Assembly (NCBI GenBank): GCA_963849095.1
Contig: CAWKGA010000001.1
Span: forward strand, 558,001-622,000
DNA from: JASHUC01 sp963849095
GTDB lineage: Bacteria; Pseudomonadota; Gammaproteobacteria; Steroidobacterales; Steroidobacteraceae
Reading direction: 5' to 3'
Length of the DNA: 64,000 nt
The notes under the pieces are model-generated. The model was not told the DNA's origin. It worked only from the letters and a program-made list of their open reading frames with translations, and ran no database searches. Positions 1 through 8,185 of the stretch are shown in pieces; within the stretch, counting starts at the first letter, position 1; each line of letters starts with the position of its first letter. The position numbers and the translations under genes were made by a program.

Positions 1-1184
1 GCGACGACTATGCCATCGAGCAGAACCTCACCACCCTGCGCAATCGCGTGAACGAGCTCGGCGTGTCCGAGCCCATCGTGCAGCGCCAAGGCCTCGACCG
101 CATCAACGTGCAGTTGCCGGGCATCGAGAACTCCGCGCAGGTGAAGGACCTGCTCGGCAAGGTGGCGACGCTCGAATTCCGGCTCGACGACACGACCGAC
201 GACCCTTACCAGGCCGTGCAGACCGGCCATGCGCCCATCGGCGCGAAGCTCTACTACACCACCAGCGGCCAGCCGCTCCTCCTCAAGCGCGAGATCATCG
301 CGACGGGGGATGAGCTCACGACGGCGAGCTTCACCAACACCCAGGAGGGACCCACGGTCAACGTGAGGCTCGATGCGCGCGCGGCCGACCGCATGCTGCA
401 GGCGACGCGCGCCAACCTCAGCCATCCGATGGCGGTGGTGTACATCGAGAAGCGCCGCGAGACCAAGACGATCGGCGGCAAGCCGGTGACGCGCGACGTG
501 ACGGATGAGAAGGTCATCAACAATGCCACCATCGAGGGCGTGTTCAGCAACAACTTCATGATCACGGGCATGACGGCGGGCGATGCGCGCGATCTCGCGC
601 TGGAGCTGCGGTCCGGCTCGCTCGCGGTGCCGGTCGATCTCGTCGAGGAGCAGGTCGTCGGCGCGAGCCTCGGGCAGGACAACATCAACAAGGGCACCGA
701 AGCGCTCATCATCGGCATGGCCGGCGTCTTCATCTTCATGGCGATCTACTACCGCGTGTTCGGCTTGGTCGCCGATGCGGTGCTGCTCGCGAACGTCGTG
801 CTGCTCACGGCGCTGCTCGCGATGATGGGCTCGGCGCTGTCGCTGCCCGGCATCGCCGGAATCATCCTCACCGTCGGCATGGCGGTCGATGCCAACGTGC
901 TGATCTACGAGCGCATCCGCGAGGAGCTGCGCAACGGCGTATCTCCGCAGACAGCCATCCGCGCGGGATTCGAGAAGGCGTTCTCCGCCATCGCGGACTC
1001 CAACGTCACGACGCTGATCGCAGGTGTGGTGCTCTGGGTCCTCGGCGTCGGAGCCATTCGGGGCTTTGCCGTCGTGCTGACGTTCGGCATCGCAACGTCG
1101 ATGTTCACCTCGCTCATGGGCAGCCGTGCGCTCGTCACGCTGCTTTACGGCGGCCGGCGCAAGATCGCGCGGCTGCCGATCTGA
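1..1184 (+). CDS. secD: Protein translocase subunit SecD, C-terminal part (5' end outside window)
   Basis: SecD is the larger half of the SecDF membrane complex, which uses the proton gradient to help pull secreted proteins out of the SecYEG channel. The frame is open from base 3, so the N-terminus lies before the window. The visible part starts in the periplasmic P1 region (DYAIEQNLTTLRNRVNELGV) and ends in the RND-type membrane half. The latter has the family motif GMAVDANVLIYERIREE near residues 280-295 and several hydrophobic helices. The stop is at 1182-1184, 22 bases before secF. Identification is firm. Confidence 0.97.
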   Translation, partial: DDYAIEQNLTTLRNRVNELGVSEPIVQRQGLDRINVQLPGIENSAQVKDLLGKVATLEFRLDDTTDDPYQAVQTGHAPIGAKLYYTTSGQPLLLKREIIATGDELTTASFTNTQEGPTVNVRLDARAADRMLQATRANLSHPMAVVYIEKRRETKTIGGKPVTRDVTDEKVINNATIEGVFSNNFMITGMTAGDARDLALELRSGSLAVPVDLVEEQVVGASLGQDNINKGTEALIIGMAGVFIFMAIYYRVFGLVADAVLLANVVLLTALLAMMGSALSLPGIAGIILTVGMAVDANVLIYERIREELRNGVSPQTAIRAGFEKAFSAIADSNVTTLIAGVVLWVLGVGAIRGFAVVLTFGIATSMFTSLMGSRALVTLLYGGRRKIARLPI

Positions 1185-1206
1185 CGGCGCCGGGAGTCTC
1201 CCTCAA

Positions 1207-2142
1207 GTGGAATTCTTTCACAAGCCGACCACCTTCCCGTTCATGGCCACACGCAAGGTGTGGTACGGGCTGTCGATCATCTTCATGATCGTCTCGATCG
1301 TCTCCCTCTCGACGCACGGGCTCAATCTCGCGATCGACTTCACCGGCGGCGTGACGGTCGAGGCCACATTCCCGCACACGGCTGACACCGACGCGGTGCG
1401 CCGGCAGCTCGGCGCCGCGGGCTTCCGCGATCCCCAGGTGCAGAACTTCGGCTCCTCGCGGGACATCGCCATCCGGCTGCCGCCCGATCCCCACCTGAAC
1501 GGCGCCGAGATCCGCGCCAAGGTTGAGCAGGTACTGAAGTCGGTGGACCCGGGGGCAGACATTCGCAGTCTCGATGTGGTCGGTCCCGAGGTCGGCGGCG
1601 AGCTCGAGCGCAGTGCCGCCTGGGCGCTCACGTTCACGCTCGGCGGGATCTTCATCTACATCGCGTTCCGGTTCCACACGTGGCGGCTCTCGCTCGGCGC
1701 GATCGTCGCCGTCATCCATGACCCTGTGCTGGTGCTCGGCATCTTCTCGATCGACCGGACGTCCTTTGATCTTCCGGTCGTCGCCGCGGTGCTCGCGGTG
1801 GTCGGCTATTCCCTCAACGATACGGTGGTGGTCTTCGACCGCATCCGCGAGCGCTTCCACGCGAACCGCCGGCTTCCTTCCCCGCAGGTGCTCGATCAGT
1901 CGATCAACCAGACGCTGTCGCGCACCATCATGACGAAGGTGGTGACCGCGATCGTGGTCGTCGCCCTGCTGGTGCTCGGCGGCCAGGCGCTGCGCGGGTT
2001 CTCCGAGGCACTCCTGATCGGCATCATCGCGGGCACCTACTCCTCGATCTACATCTCGAGCGCCATCGCGCTCGACTGCGGCCTCACGGCGGAGCACATC
2101 TTCCCGACGGTGAAGAAGACGGCAGTCGACAACATGCCCTGA
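1207..2142 (+). CDS. secF: Protein translocase subunit SecF
   Basis: SecF partners SecD in proton-driven late protein export at the inner membrane. The 311-residue product begins at a GTG (1207) with the typical SecF opening EFFHKPTTFPFM, preceded by GGGAG about 10 bases upstream. A longer frame back to 1126 would run into secD and lacks homology. Features are the first membrane helix (about 20-40), a periplasmic segment (FTGGVTVEA) and the C-terminal helices with the motif SLNDTVVVFDRIRE. It lies directly after secD and is surely co-transcribed with it. Confidence 0.97.
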   Translation: MEFFHKPTTFPFMATRKVWYGLSIIFMIVSIVSLSTHGLNLAIDFTGGVTVEATFPHTADTDAVRRQLGAAGFRDPQVQNFGSSRDIAIRLPPDPHLNGAEIRAKVEQVLKSVDPGADIRSLDVVGPEVGGELERSAAWALTFTLGGIFIYIAFRFHTWRLSLGAIVAVIHDPVLVLGIFSIDRTSFDLPVVAAVLAVVGYSLNDTVVVFDRIRERFHANRRLPSPQVLDQSINQTLSRTIMTKVVTAIVVVALLVLGGQALRGFSEALLIGIIAGTYSSIYISSAIALDCGLTAEHIFPTVKKTAVDNMP

Positions 2143-2170
2143 GTCCCCAAGCGCTCTTGAGGGAGGGACG

Positions 2171-3871
2171 GTGGTAAATCCTGGTGCGACGCTCGGCCAG
2201 CCGGCGGGCGATGACGGGCGGCTGCGGCGGCACATCGGCACGATCGGCCTGCTGTTCACGGCGGTCGGCTCGATCATCGGCTCCGGCTGGCTATTCGGGG
2301 CGCTGAATGCGGCTCAGATCGCGGGCCCCGGCGCTGTGCTCGCCTGGATGATCGGCGGCGTGATGATCATGCTGATCGGGCTGTGCTTCGCGGAGCTCGG
2401 CACGATGTTCCCGGTCTCCGGAGGCGTGATCCGCTTTCCGCACTATGCATTCGGATCCTTCGCGAGCTATACGCTCGGCTGGATCACGTGGGTGGCGGCG
2501 GCCTCGACCACCTCGATCGAGGTCCTGGCGGCGCTGCAGTACTCGACGAACTATCTGCCGTGGCTGCAGCGGCTGCAGGACGGCGTGCCGGTGCTGACGC
2601 TGCCGGGTCTTGCGGTCGCGATCGCGATGCTCGCGCTCTTCAGCCTGGTCAACGTGCTCGGCGTCCGCTGGTTCGCGCGGCTCAACACGGTGCTGGTGTG
2701 GTGGAAGCTCGTCGTCATTCTGCTCGCCATCGGCGCGTTCTTCGCGACCGTGTTCAGGGGCGCGAATTTCACTCGGGCGAGCACGGGAGGCTTCCTGCCC
2801 TTCGGCTTAAGCGGCGTGTTCTCCTCCATCGCGACGGCCGGCATCGTCTTCTCCTATCTCGGCTTTCGCCAGGGCGTGGAGCTCGCGGGGGAGTCGCGCA
2901 ATCCGCAGCGTAATGTCCCGATCGCCATCATCGGCTCGACGCTGATCACCGGCGTCATTTATGTGCTGCTGCAGATCGCCTTCATCGGCGCGCTGCCGAG
3001 CGAGGCGCTGGCCCACGGCTGGGCGCACATCGGTGCGGGCTTCAGCGGCGGCATCGCCCATATCGCCGCGACATTCGGTCCGCTCGCCGCGCTCGCCGGA
3101 GTCATGGGATTGAGCTGGCTCGCGGCGCTGCTGTACGTCGATGCCGTCGTCTCGCCGGCCGACACGGGCCTGATCTACACGACGGCGACCGCGCGCGTGT
3201 CCTATGCGATGGGCCGTAACGGCAATGCGCCGCGCTCGCTCGCCCGGGTCAACGCCCGCGGTGTGCCCTGGGTGAGCGTGATCCTCACGTTCTTTGCCGG
3301 GATCGTCTTCTTTCTCCCCTTTCCCGGCTGGCAGAAGCTCGTCGGCTTCGTCACCTCCGCAACCGTGCTGTCCTTCGGCTCGGGTCCGTTGGTGCTGCTC
3401 GCCATGCGCCGGCACCTGCCGAAGCGCGAGCGGCCGTTCCGCTTGCCCGCACCGGGGGTCATCGCATACCTCGCGTTCCTGTCATCCAATCTGATCGTCT
3501 ACTGGTCGGGCTGGGATACCGTCTGGAAGCTCATGCTTGCGGTCGTCGTCGGCTACATCGTGCTCGCCGTCCACGAGCTTCGCTATCCACGAAACACCCC
3601 GCCGCTGCAGTTCCGCTCCGGCCTGTGGGTCCTGGTGTGGCTCGCCGGCTTGACGCTGCTCAGCTGGATGGGGAGCTACCCGGCAGTCTCGAATCACGCG
3701 GGCAACTTAGGCTTGCTCGGCTTCGGGGTAGCCATCGTCGTGTTCGCGGTGTACTCGGCGCTCATCCTGTGGCTTGCCTTGGCGCGAAGCCTGTCGAGCG
3801 AACAGATGGAAACGCAGCTCGCCGCACCCGCGAGCGGTATGACGTTGCAACCAGCAGGCTATCCCGAGTAG
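2171..3871 (+). CDS. APC-family amino acid/polyamine permease
   Basis: This is an inner-membrane transporter of the amino acid-polyamine-organocation superfamily. The start is GTG 2171 behind GGGAGGG. The N-terminus holds the APC signature VGSIIGSGWLFG (about residues 33-44) in the first helix, and roughly twelve to fourteen hydrophobic segments follow over 566 residues. The helix 6 region GFRQGVELAGESRNPQRN resembles the aspartate/glutamate-type APC branch, but the substrate cannot be read from sequence. It follows secF by 28 bases on the same strand, is functionally unrelated, and ends 10 bases before the convergent suhB. Confidence 0.88.
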   Translation: MVNPGATLGQPAGDDGRLRRHIGTIGLLFTAVGSIIGSGWLFGALNAAQIAGPGAVLAWMIGGVMIMLIGLCFAELGTMFPVSGGVIRFPHYAFGSFASYTLGWITWVAAASTTSIEVLAALQYSTNYLPWLQRLQDGVPVLTLPGLAVAIAMLALFSLVNVLGVRWFARLNTVLVWWKLVVILLAIGAFFATVFRGANFTRASTGGFLPFGLSGVFSSIATAGIVFSYLGFRQGVELAGESRNPQRNVPIAIIGSTLITGVIYVLLQIAFIGALPSEALAHGWAHIGAGFSGGIAHIAATFGPLAALAGVMGLSWLAALLYVDAVVSPADTGLIYTTATARVSYAMGRNGNAPRSLARVNARGVPWVSVILTFFAGIVFFLPFPGWQKLVGFVTSATVLSFGSGPLVLLAMRRHLPKRERPFRLPAPGVIAYLAFLSSNLIVYWSGWDTVWKLMLAVVVGYIVLAVHELRYPRNTPPLQFRSGLWVLVWLAGLTLLSWMGSYPAVSNHAGNLGLLGFGVAIVVFAVYSALILWLALARSLSSEQMETQLAAPASGMTLQPAGYPE

Positions 3872-3881
3872 CGGACGCCGC

Positions 3882-4682
3882 TCACTCCTCGCGCAGCGCT
3901 TCCGGAACGTGAGGCGCAAGGGCCGCGAGCAGCGCGGTGTAGACCTTCGGCGTGCCTGCGACGATGTTGCCGCCCTGGCGATACTCGCCCCCGACGAGGG
4001 TGCCGATCCGGCCTCCGGCCTCCTGGATGAGCAGGGTGCCGGCCGCGGTGTCCCATGCGTTGAGGCCGATTTCCCAGAACGCATCGACGCGGCCCGCGGC
4101 GACATAGGCGAGGTCGAGCGCCGCGGCGCCGGGCCGGCGGATGCCAGCGGTGCCCTGCATGACGACCTTGAGCATTGCGAGGTAGGCGTCGATGTACACG
4201 AGGTTGGCGCGATAGGGAAAGCCGGTCGCGACCAGCGCCGAATCGAGCGTGCGCTGCCGGCTCACGCGGATGCGCCGATTCTCGAGATGCGCCCCGGCGC
4301 CGCGCGAAGCGGTGAACAGCTCCTGCCGCATCGGGTCGTAGACGACGGCGTGCTCGAGCCGCCCCTTCTGGCGGCACGCGATCGATACGGCGAAGACTGG
4401 AAAGCCGTGCAAGAAATTCGTCGTGCCGTCGAGCGGGTCCACGATCCAGACCGTATCGTCCGTGCCCGTTGCGCCGCTCTCCTCCGCGAGGAAGGCGTGA
4501 TGGGGATACGCGCGGCGGACGGTCGCGATGATCTCGCGCTCGGCCGCGCGGTCGATCTCGCTCACGAAGTCGTTGTGGCTCTTGGAGGTGACCTCGAGCC
4601 CTTCGGTGCGAGTGAGTCCGCGGACGATCACCTCGCCGGCGCGGCGCGCGGCGCGAACGGCGATGTTGAGAAGTGCGTGCAC
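3882..4682 (-). CDS. suhB: Inositol-1-monophosphatase family protein SuhB
   Basis: SuhB is a magnesium-dependent phosphatase that hydrolyses myo-inositol-1-phosphate; in Gammaproteobacteria it also takes part in rRNA transcription antitermination. The 266-residue product starts at GTG with MHALLNIAVRAARRAG, like other SuhB proteins. It carries the metal-binding motifs EIDRAAE, FLAEESG and the signature WIVDPLDGTTNF, plus WDTAAGTLLIQEAGG near the C-terminus, so all catalytic acids appear present. It is divergent from trmJ; the 101-bp gap (4683-4783) contains an AT-rich TATATAA stretch that may serve as a -10 element. Confidence 0.95.
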   Translation of the reverse strand: MHALLNIAVRAARRAGEVIVRGLTRTEGLEVTSKSHNDFVSEIDRAAEREIIATVRRAYPHHAFLAEESGATGTDDTVWIVDPLDGTTNFLHGFPVFAVSIACRQKGRLEHAVVYDPMRQELFTASRGAGAHLENRRIRVSRQRTLDSALVATGFPYRANLVYIDAYLAMLKVVMQGTAGIRRPGAAALDLAYVAAGRVDAFWEIGLNAWDTAAGTLLIQEAGGRIGTLVGGEYRQGGNIVAGTPKVYTALLAALAPHVPEALREE

Positions 4683-4783
4683 GATGTATATAACGAAGCC
4701 GAAAGAGGAGAACTGGAGCGTACGCGGGAGCGGCCAAGCCTAGCAGACCTGCCCGCGGCGCGAGCGGCCCTCTCCAAAGGATC

Positions 4784-5581
4784 ATGAGCGACATCCGTAT
4801 CGTCCTCGTCGAGCCCTCGCATCCGGGCAACATCGGCGCCGCCGCGCGCGCCATGAAGAACATGGGGCTCGAGCACCTGGTGCTCGTGCGCCCGAGGCAG
4901 TTCCCGCACCCGGAGGCGACGGCCCGCGCCTCCGGAGCCGATTCGGTGCTCGCCGCGGCGCGCGTCGTCGAGTCGGTCGCGCAGGCCGTCGCCGGCTGCG
5001 GCTTCATCGCCGCGACCACCTCACGCGAGCGAGATCAGTACTTCCGGGTGCTCGATGTGCGCGAGGCGGCTCCCCGCATCCTCGAGGAGGCCGAGCGGGC
5101 ACCGGCGGTCATCCTGTTCGGCGCGGAGCGGACCGGCCTCACGAACGACGAGCTGGAGCGGAGCCACGCGCTGGTGCGCATTCCGGCCGACGGGGCCTAT
5201 GCCTCGCTCAATCTCGCGATGGCCGTGCAGATCGTCGCCTACGAGCTCCACGCGGCGCGGGCGCAGCGGGCAGGCGCGCGCGCGGCGGACCCAAGCTTGG
5301 GCCCTGCGGATCAGCGCGCCGGCGCCGCGCCGCTCGCGACGCCCGAGGAGATGGAGCGGCTCTACGCGCATCTCGGCGAGGTCATGGAGGAGGTCGGCTT
5401 TCGCGATCGCACCCAGAGCGGGACGAATCTCATGGGCCGCATCCGGCGCTTCCTGCAGCGCGCGGAGCTCGACCAGAACGAGACGAACATCCTGCGCGGC
5501 CTGCTCACGGCCGTGCAGCACCGCCGCCGCCCAGCCGGTAGCCGAGAGGGCTCGGGCCGCGCGCGGCGTTCGGGCAAATGA
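4784..5581 (+). CDS. trmJ: tRNA (cytidine/uridine-2'-O)-methyltransferase TrmJ
   Basis: TrmJ is a SPOUT-class enzyme that methylates the ribose of residue 32 in the anticodon loop of several tRNAs using SAM. The 265-residue product opens with IRIVLVEPSHPGNIGAAARA, the hallmark of the family, and has the knot motifs ILFGAERTGLTNDEL and SLNLAMAVQIVAYEL. The start ATG 4784 has AAAGGA upstream. The stop overlaps the next gene's ATG (ATGA at 5578-5581), so translation is likely coupled to the Fe-S gene. The same neighbourhood, trmJ before iscS, is common in Gammaproteobacteria. Confidence 0.96.
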   Translation: MSDIRIVLVEPSHPGNIGAAARAMKNMGLEHLVLVRPRQFPHPEATARASGADSVLAAARVVESVAQAVAGCGFIAATTSRERDQYFRVLDVREAAPRILEEAERAPAVILFGAERTGLTNDELERSHALVRIPADGAYASLNLAMAVQIVAYELHAARAQRAGARAADPSLGPADQRAGAAPLATPEEMERLYAHLGEVMEEVGFRDRTQSGTNLMGRIRRFLQRAELDQNETNILRGLLTAVQHRRRPAGSREGSGRARRSGK

Positions 5582-7197
5582 CCCCTCCGGTCTATCTCGA
5601 CTACGCGGCGACGACACCGGTCGACCCCGCCGTGGCGCAGGCGATGATGCAGTGCCTCGGCGCGGGCGGCGCGTTCGCAAATCCGTCGTCCATCCATGGG
5701 CCAGGACGCGCCGCGGCGGCGCTCATCGAGCAGGCGCGGGCGCAAGTCGCGGCGCTGATCGGGGCCGAGCCGCAGGAGATCGTCTTCACTTCCGGCGCGA
5801 CGGAGTCGAACAATCTCGCCGTGCTCGGCGTCGCGCGCGCCAATGCCGACCGGGGCCGCCACATCGTCACCTCGCGCATCGAGCACAAGGCACTGCTCGA
5901 CCCTTGCAAGCGCCTGGAGAAGGAGGGCTTCCGCATCACCTACCTCGCTCCGGATGGCTCCGGACGCATCGATCCCGCCGCCGTGAGGGGCGCGCTGCGC
6001 CGGGACACCCTGCTGGTCTCGATCATGCACGTCAACAACGAGCTCGGGGTGATCGAGGACATCGCCGAGATCGGAGCAATCTGCCGGGCCGAGGGGATCG
6101 CCTTCCATACCGATGCCGCGCAGAGCGTGGGGAGGATCGAGGTGGATGTCGGGCGCCTGCCGATCGACTTCCTGTCGCTGACCTCGCACAAGATCTACGG
6201 GCCGAAGGGTGTCGGGGCGCTCTACCTGCGCCGAGGCGCCCGGGCGCTCCTGCAGCCGCAGAGCTTCGGCGGGGGACAGGAAGGCGGGCTGCGCCCCGGC
6301 ACGCTGCCCACGCACCAGATCGTGGGCTTTGGCGTGGCCGCGGAACAGGCCGCGGCCCACCGGCAGGCCGATCACCCGCGCATGGCGGCGCTCCGCGACC
6401 GGCTGTGGGCCGGTATCGAGCGCTCGGGCGGCGTCCACCTGAACGGCGAGGCGGCCCCCCGTGTCCCGCACATTCTCAACGTATCGTTCGACGACGTGGA
6501 GGGCGAGAGCCTGGTCATGGCTCTGAGCTCGCTTGCCGTCTCCACGGGGTCCGCCTGCAGCTCGGCGATGGGTGATCCCTCGTACGTCCTCCGCGCGCTC
6601 GGGCGCAGCACGCGCCTCGCCGAGAGCTCCCTGCGCTTCAGCCTCGGACGCTTCACGACGGCCGACGAGATCGACTATGCCGCCGAGGAGGTCCGCCGGC
6701 AGGTCGCACGGCTCCGGGGGGTCTCGCCGGGCGAAAGCCGCCTTGATTCCCCTGCCGGCGGCCTCATGGAGGGCTCTCTGGCCGCCGCCGGGCGCGGGCC
6801 CGCGCCGGCCGGGGATCCGTGCGGCTCGGACGTGGAGCGGCTCTTCCGGGAGCTGCCGGCCGGGGGAGCGATCCCCGATAGCGCCGGGACCGTGCTGCGA
6901 GGCGAGGCCGGCGGCCCGGCCGAGGAGGTCTGGGTGCGTTTCCACCTCCTGGTGGAGGGCGACATTGTGAAGGATGCACGCTTTGAAGCTCGGGGATGTC
7001 CTCATACTCTCGCGACAGCCGCGTGGCTCGCCTCCGGGATGCCGGGGCGGCGCTGCGATGATGCCCTTCGGTCCGGTCCTCGAGCGTGGGCTCGGACGCT
7101 GGGCGTGCCCGTCGAGAAGCTCGGGCGGCTGCTGGTCATCGAGGACGCGTTGCGCGCATCTTTGCGGAGCGGCCCCGGACGGGGCCATCATGAGTAG
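5578..7197 (+). CDS. iscS: Cysteine desulfurase IscS fused to a degenerate IscU-like domain
   Basis: Residues 1-385 are a complete class V aminotransferase-fold cysteine desulfurase, which takes sulfur from cysteine for Fe-S clusters and tRNA thiolation. The PLP lysine is K205 (LTSHKIYGPKG) and the persulfide cysteine is C327 (STGSACSSAMG). After a Gly/Pro-rich linker (about 386-430), residues 440-535 align by eye with IscU: FEARGCPHTLATAAWLASGM matches the second-cysteine region and KLGRLLVIEDAL matches the third-cysteine region. Only C474 remains; the other two cluster ligands are replaced, apparently by Pro/Ala and Arg. The protein is 539 residues against about 404 for E. coli IscS. No separate iscU, hscB or hscA lies here, and iscA follows after 2 bases. 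Confidence 0.93.
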   Translation: MTPPVYLDYAATTPVDPAVAQAMMQCLGAGGAFANPSSIHGPGRAAAALIEQARAQVAALIGAEPQEIVFTSGATESNNLAVLGVARANADRGRHIVTSRIEHKALLDPCKRLEKEGFRITYLAPDGSGRIDPAAVRGALRRDTLLVSIMHVNNELGVIEDIAEIGAICRAEGIAFHTDAAQSVGRIEVDVGRLPIDFLSLTSHKIYGPKGVGALYLRRGARALLQPQSFGGGQEGGLRPGTLPTHQIVGFGVAAEQAAAHRQADHPRMAALRDRLWAGIERSGGVHLNGEAAPRVPHILNVSFDDVEGESLVMALSSLAVSTGSACSSAMGDPSYVLRALGRSTRLAESSLRFSLGRFTTADEIDYAAEEVRRQVARLRGVSPGESRLDSPAGGLMEGSLAAAGRGPAPAGDPCGSDVERLFRELPAGGAIPDSAGTVLRGEAGGPAEEVWVRFHLLVEGDIVKDARFEARGCPHTLATAAWLASGMPGRRCDDALRSGPRAWARTLGVPVEKLGRLLVIEDALRASLRSGPGRGHHE

Positions 7198-7199
7198 CC

Positions 7200-7523
7200 A
7201 TGGCAATCTCTCTCACTGAGTCGGCGGCCACCCGGGTGCGGTCCTTTCTGGTCGCACGCGGTCACGGCATCGGACTGCGGCTCGCCGTACGGCGGACGGG
7301 CTGCTCGGGGTTCGCATACGTCGTGAACTACGCCGATGAGGCGCACGCGAACGACGTGGTGTTCGAGGACCGGGGAGTGAAGGTCTTCGTCGATCCCTCG
7401 AGCCTCGAGCTGATCGACGGCACCATCGTTGATTTCGTGAAGCAAGGGCTCAACGAAGCGTTCCGCTTCCGCAACCCCAACGTGAAGGGGGAGTGCGGCT
7501 GCGGGGAAAGCTTCAGCGTCTGA
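7200..7523 (+). CDS. iscA: Iron-sulfur cluster assembly protein IscA
   Basis: IscA is an A-type carrier that delivers Fe-S clusters or iron to target proteins. The 107-residue product has the three conserved cysteines C35 (RRTGCSGF), C99 and C101 (GECGCGES) and the usual length. It begins 2 bases after the IscS fusion gene, so the two form a minimal iscS-iscA unit together with trmJ. In E. coli the intervening slot holds iscU, here represented only by the altered C-terminal tail of IscS. ATG 7200 is the natural start. Confidence 0.96.
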   Translation: MAISLTESAATRVRSFLVARGHGIGLRLAVRRTGCSGFAYVVNYADEAHANDVVFEDRGVKVFVDPSSLELIDGTIVDFVKQGLNEAFRFRNPNVKGECGCGESFSV

Positions 7524-7566
7524 CAAAAACTCCTTGCAAAATCGGCAGTTCTGGCGTCGCGCGCAT

Positions 7567-7596
7567 TTGGCGTGCGCCCGGCGTCCGCGGTAGACT
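7567..7596 (+). promoter_or_regulatory. Possible sigma-70 promoter of ndk operon
   Basis: A -35-like TTGGCG (7567-7572) and a -10-like TAGACT (7591-7596) lie 18 bases apart in the 163-bp gap before ndk. This is the only long gap ahead of the ndk-rlmN-pilW-rodZ-hisS-yfgM-bamB-der series. Assigned by eye only. Confidence 0.4.
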
Positions 7597-7686
7597 GCCG
7601 CGCCCCGGGGGCTCAAGACTGGCGAGGCTCGCGAGAGAGCTTCAGGGGAGCCCGTACCGGCCGTCCGATCTAGAGGTTCCACCGAA

Positions 7687-8115
7687 ATGGCGCTCGAGCG
7701 CACTCTGTCCATTGTCAAGCCAGACGGCGTGAGCCGCAGTCTCATCGGGGAGGTCTACCGGCGGTTCGAGCAGGCCGGTCTCTCGATCGTCGCAGCCGAG
7801 ATGCGGCAGCTCTCCACGCGGGAGGCGGAAGGCTTCTACGCCGTGCACCGGGAGCGGCCGTTCTTCCCGGATCTCGTGCGCTACATGACCTCCGGACCCG
7901 TCGTCGTGCAGGTGCTGGAGGGAGACAACGCCATCGCGAAGAACCGCGAGGTGATGGGCGCGACCGATCCCAAGAAGGCCGCGAAGGGCACGATTCGCGC
8001 GGATCTCGCGCTCAGCATCGAGCAGAATGTCGTGCATGGATCCGACTCGCCGCAGACGGCGGCGCTCGAGATCGGGTACTTCTTCGCCGCCACGCAGATC
8101 TTTCCGCGGGGCTGA
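7687..8115 (+). CDS. ndk: Nucleoside diphosphate kinase
   Basis: Ndk balances nucleoside triphosphate pools by moving the gamma-phosphate of ATP to other NDPs through a phosphohistidine. The 142-residue protein is full length, opening with ALERTLSIVKPDGVSRS. It carries the catalytic H117 in the signature NVVHGSDS and the C-terminal IGYFF. It heads a long rightward series of genes, with rlmN 70 bases downstream, as in many Gammaproteobacteria. Confidence 0.98.
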   Translation: MALERTLSIVKPDGVSRSLIGEVYRRFEQAGLSIVAAEMRQLSTREAEGFYAVHRERPFFPDLVRYMTSGPVVVQVLEGDNAIAKNREVMGATDPKKAAKGTIRADLALSIEQNVVHGSDSPQTAALEIGYFFAATQIFPRG

Positions 8116-8185
8116 GCGCCCGGAGCGCCGCGCCACACCTCTTCGTCCTTCTCCACCCGCTTGCGCAAAGGCTCCTCTTCCCGCC

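Noticed and set aside
5362..7206. Long minus-strand frame opposite iscS
   Set aside because: Shadow of high-GC coding; the forward strand holds a textbook desulfurase with catalytic residues.
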